From contig NZ_JAGJCF010000014.1 of assembly GCF_017815135.1 (NCBI RefSeq), positions 62,001 through 126,000 of the forward strand: 64,000 nucleotides of DNA, written 5' to 3'. A model generated the notes under the pieces. That model had not been told where the DNA came from and ran no database searches. It saw only the letters and a program-made list of their open reading frames with translations. This stretch comes from Jiella mangrovi (GTDB taxonomy: Bacteria; Pseudomonadota; Alphaproteobacteria; Rhizobiales; Rhizobiaceae). The stretch's first letter is position 1. Each line of letters starts with the position of its first letter. Shown piece by piece: positions 8,982-17,592 of the stretch. The position numbers were made by a program, and so were the translations under genes.

Positions 8982-10238
8982 ATGCAGTCTCGGTCTCCAC
9001 GCATCCTGATCTACAGCCACGACACGTTCGGGCTTGGCCATTTGCGGCGCTCGCGGGTGATCGCCGAGGCGCTGGTCGCCCATCGGCCCGATATCTCGAT
9101 CCTGATCGTCGCCGGTTCGCCCATGGTCGGCTCCTTCAGCTTCCCGCCGCAGGTGGACTTCATCCGCGTGCCGGGCGTCGTCAAGCTCGGAGCCGACAGC
9201 TACGCGCCCTCCAATCCGGGGCTTTCGATCGAGGATCTGACCGAGATCCGCTCGGCAATCATCACCAAGACCGCCGAGATCTTCGACCCCGACATCTTCC
9301 TCGTCGACAAGGAGCCGCTCGGCATGCGCGGCGAGGTCGCCGAGAGCCTGGCTTTCCTGAAGACCACCGGTTGCCGGCTCGTGCTCGGCCTGCGCGACAT
9401 CATGGACGAGCCGTCGCGGCTCGCCGAGGAATGGTCGCGCAAGGGCGCCTTTGCCGCCGTCGAGGAGCTTTACGACGACGTGTGGATCTACGGCCTGCCG
9501 GAAATCTGCGATCCGCTCGAAGGGATCGGGATTTCGGACCGGGTGCGGGCTCGGGCGGAGTTCACCGGCTATCTGCCGAGGGCGGACGAGCCGTCCGGCG
9601 CGCTGCCCGAGCAGATCAGGCTGGGCGAGCGGCCCTTCGTCCTGGTGACGACCGGGGGCGGCGGCGACGGCGCCCGCCTCGTCGACTGGGTTCTCAGGGC
9701 CTATGAGAGCTGCGATACGATCGGCCTGCGTGCCAAGATCGTGCTCGGGCCGTTCATGGAATCGGCTTTTGCCGCCGATTTTCAGGACCGGGCGCGCAAG
9801 CTGGACAGCGTCGATCTCATCACCTTCGCCGCCTCGATCGAACCCTTGTTCGAACGCGCCGAGGGCATTGTCGCCATGGGCGGCTACAACACCTTTTGCG
9901 AGATCCTGTCCTTCGACAAGCCGGCGGTCATCGTGCCGCGCCGCCAGCCGCGGCTCGAGCAGTTCATCCGCGCCTCGCGCGCGGAAGATCTCGGCCTTGC
10001 CCGGATGCTTCTCGACGACGAGGCGGAGAACGCCGCCATCATGGCGGATGCGATCCGGGCGCTGCCGTCCCAGAACCGGCCCCAGGCCGCTGCCATTCCG
10101 AAACTTCTCGGTGGCGTTTCGACGATCCGGCGGCTGGTCGACGAGATCGTCGCCGAGGGCCGGCCGCGGCAAGCACGCTCCACCGGCAACGGCTCGGCCG
10201 AGCCCGCCTTGCAGGTTTCGTCCTACGGCCGGCCATGA
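8982..10238 (+). CDS. Glycosyltransferase, MurG-like (GT-B fold), GxGHLRR type
   Basis: The product has 418 residues with GGAG before its ATG. The N-terminus YSHDTFGLGHLRRSRVIAEAL carries the glycine-rich acceptor-side loop of GT-B enzymes. The C-terminal half contains LVTTGGGGDGARLVDW and the donor-binding segment GIVAMGGYNTFCEILSFDKPAVIVPR, the MurG/GT28-type nucleotide-sugar site. It is cytoplasmic or peripheral, and donor and acceptor are unknown. The stop TGA at 10236-10238 overlaps the ATG at 10235 of the next glycosyltransferase by four bases. The third glycosyltransferase (11410) shares the GxGHLRR motif, so the first and third look like distant paralogs flanking a GT4 enzyme. Confidence 0.85.
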   Translation: MQSRSPRILIYSHDTFGLGHLRRSRVIAEALVAHRPDISILIVAGSPMVGSFSFPPQVDFIRVPGVVKLGADSYAPSNPGLSIEDLTEIRSAIITKTAEIFDPDIFLVDKEPLGMRGEVAESLAFLKTTGCRLVLGLRDIMDEPSRLAEEWSRKGAFAAVEELYDDVWIYGLPEICDPLEGIGISDRVRARAEFTGYLPRADEPSGALPEQIRLGERPFVLVTTGGGGDGARLVDWVLRAYESCDTIGLRAKIVLGPFMESAFAADFQDRARKLDSVDLITFAASIEPLFERAEGIVAMGGYNTFCEILSFDKPAVIVPRRQPRLEQFIRASRAEDLGLARMLLDDEAENAAIMADAIRALPSQNRPQAAAIPKLLGGVSTIRRLVDEIVAEGRPRQARSTGNGSAEPALQVSSYGRP

Positions 10239-11410
10239 AGATCCTGTTCTATGCGCCGATGAAGGCGCCGGACGATCCGATCGCTTCGGGTGACCGGCTC
10301 GTCGCCCGCAATCTCGCCGCAGCGCTGGAAAGACGCGGCCATGACGTGGTGCTGGTGTCGCGGTTTCGCAGCTATGACCGCGGCTCAGCCTGCCGTCAGG
10401 ACAGGCTGGGCGCGATCGGGCAGCGTCTTGCGCAGCGTCTCCTCAGGCGCCTTGAGAGGTCCCCGGACCGCCCGGATCTCTGGTTCACCTACCATCTCTA
10501 TCACAAGGCGCCCGATCTGCTCGGGCCATATGTCGCGACGGCGCTCGGCATTCCCTATGTGGTCGCCGAGGCCTCGGTCGCCGGCAAGCAGCGGTCGGGG
10601 CCTTTCGAGCGCTTCTATCGCGAGAGCGTTGCGGCGCTCGGCCGGGCCGATCTCGTCCTCACCCTCAATCCGAACGACGCGGCGGGCGTGCGTCCGCATC
10701 TGAGGCCGGACGCGCCGATGGCGGATCTGCCGCCCTTCATCGACGCCTCGCCCCTTCTGGCGGCGACCGGGGACCGCGGCGGAGCGCGCGCGCGGCTTGC
10801 GCGCCGCCATGGGCTCGACCCGTCAAGGCCCTGGCTCGTGACGGCGGCGATGATGCGCAGCGACCAGAAGCTCGCCTCCTACCGTGTCTTGGCCGAAGCC
10901 GTGTCACGGCTTGATGCCGACGCCTTCGAGCTTCTGATCGCAGGAGCCGGCCCCGCCGAAGCCGAGGTGCGCGCGGCCTTTGCCGAAAAGGGCGTCGACG
11001 CGACGTTTCTGGGGGAGGTGCCCGGCGCCGACATGCCGGCGCTTCTGTCCGCCTGCGACCTGTTTGTCTGGCCGGCGGTGAAGGAGGCCTATGGCATGGC
11101 GCTGATCGAGGCGCAGGCCTCGGGCCTGCCCGTCGTCGCGGGGGCGAGCGCGGGCGTCGCCGGCGTCGTCGGCCATGGCCAGACGGGTCTTCTCCCGCGC
11201 CAGGGCGACGCCGACGCCTTTGCCGGGGCGGTTCGCGCCCTGCTCGATCCCGGGCGGCGCCGAGCTTTCGGCGAAGCCGCGCGACAAAGGGTCGTCGACC
11301 ATCATGACATCGCGTCGGCGGCGGGCCGGCTCGATCACCTTCTCGGCGAAACGCTCCGCCGCTTTCGGGCCTCCCGCGCCCCGTCTCGCAGCATCGAAAG
11401 GACCGTGTGA
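10235..11410 (+). CDS. Glycosyltransferase family 4-like (GT-B)
   Basis: The product is 391 residues from ATG 10235, which overlaps the upstream stop by four bases; the open frame extends much further 5' only as a shadow of the preceding gene. It begins MKILFYAPMKAPDDPIASGD, a typical GT4 N-terminal strand and loop. Later segments LLIAGAGPAEAEVRAAFAE and ADMPALLSACDLFVWPAVKEAYGMALIEAQASGLPVV form the family's nucleotide-sugar site, with the E-x7-E-like motif in KEAYGMALIEA. The sugar it transfers cannot be told. It is the middle of three overlapping glycosyltransferase genes and ends where the third begins. Confidence 0.87.
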   Translation: MKILFYAPMKAPDDPIASGDRLVARNLAAALERRGHDVVLVSRFRSYDRGSACRQDRLGAIGQRLAQRLLRRLERSPDRPDLWFTYHLYHKAPDLLGPYVATALGIPYVVAEASVAGKQRSGPFERFYRESVAALGRADLVLTLNPNDAAGVRPHLRPDAPMADLPPFIDASPLLAATGDRGGARARLARRHGLDPSRPWLVTAAMMRSDQKLASYRVLAEAVSRLDADAFELLIAGAGPAEAEVRAAFAEKGVDATFLGEVPGADMPALLSACDLFVWPAVKEAYGMALIEAQASGLPVVAGASAGVAGVVGHGQTGLLPRQGDADAFAGAVRALLDPGRRRAFGEAARQRVVDHHDIASAAGRLDHLLGETLRRFRASRAPSRSIERTV

Positions 11411-12543
11411 TGCGGGTTCTGTTTCACGTGCAGCATCTCCTCGGTGTCGGCCATCTGAGGCGCGGCGAACTGATCGCCCGGGCGATGGCCGCAAGAGGCA
11501 TCGAGGTGACGGTTGCTCTGGGGGGTCATCCGGTGCCCCAGATGCCGTTTGCCGAGGCCGATGTCGTGCAGCTGCCGCCGGTCTCGATCGAGGGAGCGGA
11601 CTTCAAGACCCTTTACGACGAGGCCGGCGTGCCGGTCGATGCGGCATGGAAGGAGCGGCGGACCAAAGCTCTGATCGATCTGCATGATCGCCTGCGGCCC
11701 GATGTCGTCCTTCTAGAGATGTTTCCCTTCGGCCGCTGGCGCTTCAGGTTCGAGCTGGTGCCCCTGATCGAGCATGCGAGCCGGATGGGGACGAAATGCG
11801 TCACCTCGGTGCGCGACATTCTCGTCGCCACCAAGCATCCGGAGCGGGCGGAGTTCGCCGCAAGGCTCGCGCGTCAGCATCTCGCCGCCGTGCTGGTGCA
11901 TTCCGACCCGGCGCTCTTCACCTTCGGCGAAACCTATTCCCATGCCGGGGAGATCGAGGATCTCGTCACCTATACCGGTTACGTCACCGAGGCGGCGGAG
12001 CGCGGGGCGGGCGAGGCGAACGACCGCGTGGTCGTCTCGGCCGGCGGCGGCGCGGCGGCAGGCTCCCTGCTCCAGACCGCCATCGCGGCGCGCAAGCTGT
12101 GCCCTCCCGAGATCCGCGACAAGGTCTGGCACTTCCTCACCGGGCCGCGGGCGAGCGACGCCGAATATGCAGCGCTCGCGGCGATGGCAGACGAGAAAAC
12201 CATCGTCGAGCGTTTCTCTCCGCGCTTCCAGGCGCTGCTCGACGGGGCGTCGCTGTCGATCTCGCAGGCCGGCTACAACACGGTGATGAACCTGATGCGG
12301 GCGAGGATCCCGGCGATCGTCGTGCCCTATGACGACGGCGAGGAAACCGAGCAGGCGTTTCGCTCCAGACGGATGGAGGCGATGGGTCTCCTCGACGTGG
12401 TCGAGGCTTCGACGCTCTCGCCGGACATCTTCGCCGCGGCAATTGCGCGCGCTCATGCCAAGCGGGATCGGCCGGCGGCCGCGATCGATCTGGAAGGCGC
12501 CGATGCCACCGCGCTGGCGATCAGGAGACTGATCGACGGCTAG
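11410..12543 (+). CDS. Glycosyltransferase, MurG-like (GT-B fold), second GxGHLRR type
   Basis: The product is 377 residues from ATG 11410, whose first base is the last base of the preceding stop; a GTG at 11407 in frame is an alternative. FHVQHLLGVGHLRRGELIARAM mirrors the N-terminal motif of the first glycosyltransferase of this operon. The donor side includes VVVSAGGGAAAGSLL and SISQAGYNTVMNLMRARIPAIVVPY with a following EETEQAFRSRRME, again a MurG-like site. It is probably the last glycan-assembly enzyme of the operon. An ABC ATPase gene follows after about 60 bases. Confidence 0.85.
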   Translation: MRVLFHVQHLLGVGHLRRGELIARAMAARGIEVTVALGGHPVPQMPFAEADVVQLPPVSIEGADFKTLYDEAGVPVDAAWKERRTKALIDLHDRLRPDVVLLEMFPFGRWRFRFELVPLIEHASRMGTKCVTSVRDILVATKHPERAEFAARLARQHLAAVLVHSDPALFTFGETYSHAGEIEDLVTYTGYVTEAAERGAGEANDRVVVSAGGGAAAGSLLQTAIAARKLCPPEIRDKVWHFLTGPRASDAEYAALAAMADEKTIVERFSPRFQALLDGASLSISQAGYNTVMNLMRARIPAIVVPYDDGEETEQAFRSRRMEAMGLLDVVEASTLSPDIFAAAIARAHAKRDRPAAAIDLEGADATALAIRRLIDG

Positions 12544-12606
12544 TCCTCTTCCGCCGGCCGGCGCTTTCGACAAAACATCTGGCGAAGCGCTGCCGCAACC
12601 GTGATA

Positions 12607-14670
12607 ATGCAACCAAAGCCTCGGCAGACGGAGGCGAAGCGACCGGCCGTGAGGCGGCGCAACTTTGGGGAAAACGGCTTGGCGCGTGACGTGCGATCGC
12701 CACCGGCGACGGTTTCGGTTTCTGCGGATCGCGCGGCGGCCGCGCTTCTTTCCATCGAGGACCTGTCCGTCGAGTTCCGCTCGATGGCCGGCACGACGAA
12801 GGCCGTCTCCGGCTTCTCGATGTCGGTGGCGCCGGGGCGCACCGTCGCCCTTGTCGGCGAATCCGGCTCCGGCAAGTCGGTGACCTCCCAGACGATCCTC
12901 GGCCTTCTGCCGAAGAACGGCGTCATCACCTCGGGCAGGATCCTGTTTCGCGACGCCGAGCTCGGCGAGGTCGATCTGGCGGCGATCCCGCGCGCCTCGC
13001 CGAAGTTCCGCTCGATCCGTGGCCGCTCGATCGCCATGGTCTTCCAGGAGCCGATGACGGCGTTTTCGCCGCTCCACACCCTCGGCGACCAGATCGGCGA
13101 GATGGCGGCGATCCACCGGTCCGCCTCGAAGGCCGAGATCGCCGAGCTGACGGCCGAGACCTTGAGGCTCGTGCGCTTTCCCGAGCCGCAGCGGGCGCTG
13201 CGCATGTATCCGTTCGAGCTGTCCGGCGGGCTGCGCCAGCGGGCGATGATCGCCATGGCGCTGATGTGCCGGCCGCCGCTTCTGATCGCCGACGAGCCGA
13301 CGACGGCGCTCGACGTGACACTGCAGGCGCAGATCCTCAAGCTTTTGAAGGATCTTCAGGCCGAGCTCGACATGGCGGTGCTTCTGATCACCCACGATCT
13401 CGGCGTCGTCGCCAATCTCGCCGAGGAAGTCGTCGTCATGCATCACGGGCGGATCGTCGAATCCGGCTCGGTCGAGACGATCTTTTCGCGCCCCTCCCAT
13501 CCCTATCTCGTCTCGCTGATGAAGGCGGTGCCGGATTTTTCCGAGACCGAGCAGCGGCGGCTGACGCCGATCCGCGAGATCAAGATCGATGCCGACGCGC
13601 TGGTCAGGCCGCAGGCGAGCGGCCCGATCGGCGAGCCGCTGGTGGAGGCGCGGCATCTCACCAAGAGCTTTTCGCTGCGTGGCGAGCGGCGTCTCGTCGG
13701 CCGGGCCCCGGCGCGGGTGATCCGCGCGCTCGACGATGTCAGCCTGACGCTGCTGCGGGGCGAATGCCTCGGCCTCGTCGGGGAATCGGGCTCCGGCAAG
13801 ACGACGCTCGCCCGGGCGCTGATGCGCGCCGTCCCGGTCGATTCGGGGTCGATCGTCTTGCATGGCGGCGAGGCGCCGGTGGATATCGTGTCGGCCGATC
13901 GCGAGACGATGTTCAAGGTCCGCAAGCGGATGCAATATGTCTTCCAGGATCCCTTCTCGTCCCTCGATCCCAGAATGACGGTCGGTGCGATCCTGTCCGA
14001 ACCGCTCGAAATCCATGATCTGTGCAAGCCCGCCGAACGCCGCGCGCGGGTCGAGCGGCTTCTTGCCGCCGTCGGGCTCGAGCCTGCCTATGCCTCGCGC
14101 TATCCGCATAGCTTCTCGGGAGGCCAGCGCCAGCGGATCGGCATTGCCCGAGCGCTCGCCCTCGAGCCGGAAATCCTCGTCTGCGACGAGCCGGTGGCCG
14201 CCCTCGACGTCTCGGTCCAGGCCCAGATCCTCAACCTCCTCAAGGATCTGCAACGGCTTTCGGGCCTCACCTACATCTTCATCACCCACAATCTCGCCGT
14301 GGTGAACCACATCGCCGATCGGATCGCCGTGATGTGCGACGGGGCGATCGTCGAGCTCGCGCCCCGGATCGAGCTGTTGCAACGGCCGCTGCATCCCTAC
14401 ACGAAGCTTCTGATCGAGGCCGTGCCCCACGCCGACCTCGCCCGTCCGCTGGATTTCTCCAATCTCCCCGAGGCCGGGCTGATCGGCCGCCGCGACTGGC
14501 CGGCGCCTTTCACGGTGGCGGCGGGCGAGGAGCTGCCGCCGCTTCTGGAAGCGCGGCCGGGACATTTCGTGCGCGCAGCCGACCTCGATTTTCTGAAAGG
14601 CGGCGTTCGCCGCGGCGGCGTCGACGCGGCGGTGGCGTCCGCGGTCCGATCGCTGGAGACGCCGGCATGA
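12607..14670 (+). CDS. ABC protein with two fused ATPase domains (oligopeptide/dipeptide type), orphan
   Basis: The product is about 687 residues from ATG 12607. A GTG at 12601 and a TTG at 12679 are alternatives and none has a good ribosome-binding site. Two complete nucleotide-binding domains are fused. Domain 1 has Walker A GESGSGKS (84-91), signature LSGGLRQR and Walker B LLIADEPTTALD. Domain 2 has GESGSGKT (392-399), signature FSGGQRQR and ILVCDEPVAALD. Both end with the HPYT/HPYL-type segment typical of DppD/DppF and YejF ATPases. No permease or binding-protein gene of that system is nearby. Instead the stop overlaps by four bases the start of a degenerate ABC exporter-like gene, and glycosyltransferases lie upstream. 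It may work with a distant permease or have been recruited to this cluster. Confidence 0.88.
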   Translation: MQPKPRQTEAKRPAVRRRNFGENGLARDVRSPPATVSVSADRAAAALLSIEDLSVEFRSMAGTTKAVSGFSMSVAPGRTVALVGESGSGKSVTSQTILGLLPKNGVITSGRILFRDAELGEVDLAAIPRASPKFRSIRGRSIAMVFQEPMTAFSPLHTLGDQIGEMAAIHRSASKAEIAELTAETLRLVRFPEPQRALRMYPFELSGGLRQRAMIAMALMCRPPLLIADEPTTALDVTLQAQILKLLKDLQAELDMAVLLITHDLGVVANLAEEVVVMHHGRIVESGSVETIFSRPSHPYLVSLMKAVPDFSETEQRRLTPIREIKIDADALVRPQASGPIGEPLVEARHLTKSFSLRGERRLVGRAPARVIRALDDVSLTLLRGECLGLVGESGSGKTTLARALMRAVPVDSGSIVLHGGEAPVDIVSADRETMFKVRKRMQYVFQDPFSSLDPRMTVGAILSEPLEIHDLCKPAERRARVERLLAAVGLEPAYASRYPHSFSGGQRQRIGIARALALEPEILVCDEPVAALDVSVQAQILNLLKDLQRLSGLTYIFITHNLAVVNHIADRIAVMCDGAIVELAPRIELLQRPLHPYTKLLIEAVPHADLARPLDFSNLPEAGLIGRRDWPAPFTVAAGEELPPLLEARPGHFVRAADLDFLKGGVRRGGVDAAVASAVRSLETPA

Positions 14671-17369
14671 GCGCGCCCGACGAACTCGACGAAAGCGTCT
14701 TTCGCTATGTCTGGCGCTACACCAAGAGCCAGCAGCTGTGGGTGTTCGGCGTCCTCGCCGTGTCGCTGCCGCTCTACTATCTGACGCTTGATCTGCCCAA
14801 GCGCATCGTCAACGGCCCGATCTCGGGTGAATGGCAGCCGGGACAGACCCAGACCCTGTTCAATTTCTTCATCCCGCTGCCGGATTTTCTCGGTGGTGGG
14901 CAGCTGCACATTTCGGACGGGGTGGAGCTCGACCGGTTCGGGGTGCTCGTCGCGCTGTCGATGACGTTCCTGTTCTTCGTCATCGTCAACGGGCTCTTCA
15001 AGTTCTATCTCTCGACATACAAGGGCAAGCTCGGCGAGCGGCTCCTGCGCCGGCTGCGCTATCAGCTCGTCGACCGGGTGCTGCGGTTTCCCTCCGGCCG
15101 CTTCAAGCAGGTGCGCGGTTCGGAAATCGCCTCGATGATCAAGGACGAGACCGAGCCCGTCGGCGGCTTCGGCGGCAGCGCCTTCGCCGATCCGGCGCTG
15201 CTGCTCAGCCAGGCGCTGACGGCGCTGTTCTTCATCGTTCTGCAGAATTTCTGGCTCGGCATGGTCGCCGGCGCGATCGTTCTGGTGCAGATCCTGTTGA
15301 TCCCGCGCATGCGCCGCCGGCTGGTCGTTCTGGCGCGCCATCGCCAGCTGACCGCCCGGATCCTCTCCGGCCGGATCGGCGAGGTGGTCGAGGGCATCGC
15401 GTCGATCCGCACCAACGACACGTCGAACTGGGAACGGGCGGAACTCGGCAGCCGGCTCGGCAAGATCCTGTCGATCCGCTACGATTTCTACCAGTGGAAG
15501 TTCTTCGTGAATTTCCTCAACAATCTGATCGCCCAGATGACGCCGTTCATCTTCTATCTCGGCGGCGGCTATTTGGTGATCCAGGGCCGGCTCGACATCG
15601 GCCAGCTGGTCGCCGTCATCGCCGCCTACAAGGATCTGCCGGCGCCGCTGAAGGAGCTGATCGCCTGGGATCAGGGCCGCGTGGACGTCCAGTCGAAATA
15701 CGCCCAGATCCGCGAGCAGTTCGTGATGAACGACCTCGTGCCTTCTGATCTGCAGAAGGTCTGCTTCGATCCTCCGCCGAAGCTCGATGGCGAAGTCGCG
15801 GTGACGAACCTGAAGGTGACCGACGATTCCGGCAACGAGCTGCTCTATCCGACGACGCTGAAGCTCGCCTCCGGCGAAGCCGTGGCCGCCGTCGGTCCGC
15901 CGGGCGGCGGCGCGGAGTATCTCGCCGATGCGCTGGTGCGGCTCGTTCAGCCCGCCGGTGGCCGCATCGTCCTTGCCGGAACGGCGCTCGATACGATGCC
16001 CGATGCCATTCCGGGCCGGCGTCTCGGCTATTCGGCCTCGGGCCTGTTTCTGCCGCAGATGAGCGTGCGCGGGGCCCTGACCTACGGCCTCCAGCATGTG
16101 CCGCTGCGACGCGAGGAGCGAACCAACGCCGCAGAGGTGATGCGGCTCGAGGAGGCGCGGCTCTCCGGCAATATCGATCTCGACATTCGCGACGACTGGA
16201 TCGACTACGAGGCGGCCGGCGTGTCCGGTCCCGACACGCTTGCCGCGCGTCTCGCCGAGGTGCTCGACATCGTCGAGCTGCGGTCCGACATCGCCCGCCT
16301 TGGCCTGCGCGGCAAGCTGCCCGACAGCCTCGCCGAGGGCGTCGCCGACCGGATCCTGAACGCAAGGGCGCGCTTTCGCCAGCTTTTGATCGAGGGCGGC
16401 GACGAGGACTATTTCGAGGGCTTCGACAAGAGCCGCTATTCCGAATATGCGACGGTCTTCGAAAATCTCGTCTTCGGCATCGCCGATCCCGACGCCGACG
16501 CCGAGGAGCCGCTCGTCGAGCGGGCGTCCCTGCAAGCGGTCCTGAAGACGACCGGTCTCGACGAAAAGCTCTTCGTCATGGGCCGGCAGATCGCCGAGAC
16601 GCTGATCGAGATCTTCGGCGATCTTTCCGCCGACAACCCGCTGCTCGACGACATCGACCTGATGTCGCCCGAGGACGTCGATCTCTACCGGGCGGCGCTG
16701 CGCCGGATCGACGGCGAGGCCAAGCGCGACGACAAGGATCGCCGCGCCTTCCAGCGTCTGGCACTGAACTATGTCGAGCCGCGCCATCGCCTCGGACTTC
16801 TCGACGCGGACATGCAAAAGGCGATCGTCGCCGCGCGCGAGCATTTCGCCGACGGGCTCGGGCCGGACCTCGCCGGGGCAGTGTTCCTCCATGACGCAGC
16901 CGGCATCAATCGCGCCGCGAGCCTTCAGGACAACATCCTGTTCGGCCGCATCGTCTCGCGCTATGCCGAGGCGCCGGGGCGGATCAACGCGGTCCTGTCG
17001 GAAACCCTCCATGCGACCGGGCTGTTCAAGGTGGTCTTCGATCTCGGCCTCGATTTCGACATCGGCAGTGGCGCCAAGCGGCTTTCCGCCGGCCAGCAGC
17101 AGAAGCTGACCCTGGCGCGAGCGCTGCTCAAGCGGCCCGACATTCTGGTTCTCAACCGGCCGCTCTCGGCGCTCGACGGCGAGACCCAGCGGCGGATCAC
17201 CCACGCGGTGATCGAGGCGCGCCGGACGCTGGACGTGCCGCGCCAGGTCATCCTGTGGGTGCTCGGCCATGCCGACCACGCCGATCTCTTCGATCGGGTG
17301 ATCGAGTTCCGGGAAGGACGCCTGCAGGAACGGGAAAGCCAAACGGCGCAACCCCAGGAGGTCATGTGA
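14667..17369 (+). CDS. ABC exporter-like protein with catalytically degenerate, insertion-expanded ATPase domain
   Basis: The product is 900 residues from ATG 14667 (four-base overlap with the upstream stop). The N-terminal part (about 1-345) is an exporter transmembrane domain with segments LWVFGVLAVSLPLYYLTL, FLFFVIVNGLFKFYL, LFFIVLQNFWLGMVAGAIVL and PFIFYLGGGYLVIQG. The nucleotide-binding domain begins near 380. Its Walker A position reads VGPPGGGAEY (409-418) with no P-loop Lys. The signature LSAGQ is at 806-810. Walker B reads ILVLNRPLSALD (826-837), with Asn and Arg where Asp-Glu belong. Walker A and signature are about 395 residues apart instead of about 100. ATP hydrolysis by this domain is unlikely. 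It may pair with the intact double ATPase encoded just upstream, or act as a regulated flippase-like scaffold. Both are inference. Confidence 0.8.
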   Translation: MSAPDELDESVFRYVWRYTKSQQLWVFGVLAVSLPLYYLTLDLPKRIVNGPISGEWQPGQTQTLFNFFIPLPDFLGGGQLHISDGVELDRFGVLVALSMTFLFFVIVNGLFKFYLSTYKGKLGERLLRRLRYQLVDRVLRFPSGRFKQVRGSEIASMIKDETEPVGGFGGSAFADPALLLSQALTALFFIVLQNFWLGMVAGAIVLVQILLIPRMRRRLVVLARHRQLTARILSGRIGEVVEGIASIRTNDTSNWERAELGSRLGKILSIRYDFYQWKFFVNFLNNLIAQMTPFIFYLGGGYLVIQGRLDIGQLVAVIAAYKDLPAPLKELIAWDQGRVDVQSKYAQIREQFVMNDLVPSDLQKVCFDPPPKLDGEVAVTNLKVTDDSGNELLYPTTLKLASGEAVAAVGPPGGGAEYLADALVRLVQPAGGRIVLAGTALDTMPDAIPGRRLGYSASGLFLPQMSVRGALTYGLQHVPLRREERTNAAEVMRLEEARLSGNIDLDIRDDWIDYEAAGVSGPDTLAARLAEVLDIVELRSDIARLGLRGKLPDSLAEGVADRILNARARFRQLLIEGGDEDYFEGFDKSRYSEYATVFENLVFGIADPDADAEEPLVERASLQAVLKTTGLDEKLFVMGRQIAETLIEIFGDLSADNPLLDDIDLMSPEDVDLYRAALRRIDGEAKRDDKDRRAFQRLALNYVEPRHRLGLLDADMQKAIVAAREHFADGLGPDLAGAVFLHDAAGINRAASLQDNILFGRIVSRYAEAPGRINAVLSETLHATGLFKVVFDLGLDFDIGSGAKRLSAGQQQKLTLARALLKRPDILVLNRPLSALDGETQRRITHAVIEARRTLDVPRQVILWVLGHADHADLFDRVIEFREGRLQERESQTAQPQEVM

Positions 17370-17371
17370 CC

Positions 17372-17581
17372 ATGCGCGTCTTGGTGCCTTTCCAAATGCG
17401 AGCGGCGGCCCATCCTATTGATGCAGCCGGCGCAGACGTGCCAAGCTTGGCGGGTGCTTTCGCCGAGATGCAATCGGCGGCCGAAAAGGGGCTGATTTCG
17501 CAGCATCCCGGCTTGGCGGCGATGGCGGTGTATGGCGGCTCCCGGATCGGGGCCGGCTTGCGTAAGGGACGGCGGGGCTAG
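17372..17581 (+). CDS. Small uncharacterised ORF (69 aa), possibly coupled to the ABC gene
   Basis: An ATG at 17372 lies two bases after the ABC stop and is preceded at about ten bases by a strong AGGAGG (17356-17361). It encodes 69 residues beginning MRVLVPFQMRAAAHPID and ending with a basic GLRKGRRG tail. No domain or membrane segment is recognisable. The next gene starts twelve bases after its TAG. The excellent ribosome-binding site and tight spacing argue for translation, while the composition is not distinctive. It could also be a fortuitous frame in a spacer. Confidence 0.4.
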   Translation: MRVLVPFQMRAAAHPIDAAGADVPSLAGAFAEMQSAAEKGLISQHPGLAAMAVYGGSRIGAGLRKGRRG

Positions 17582-17592
17582 GGTCGAAGACG

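Noticed and set aside
11713-14565. 950-codon open frame on the minus strand
   Set aside because: It runs opposite two well-supported plus-strand genes, is Arg/Asp/His-rich as expected for the complement of high-GC codons, and has no recognisable domain.
14334-14666. 5' extension of the ABC exporter-like gene
   Set aside because: Overlaps the upstream ATPase gene in another frame with Arg/Pro-rich sequence. The ATG at 14667 gives the usual four-base coupling.
14397-17351. 984-codon open frame on the minus strand under the ABC exporter-like gene
   Set aside because: Complement shadow of that gene with low-complexity composition. The plus-strand product has clear membrane and ABC motifs.
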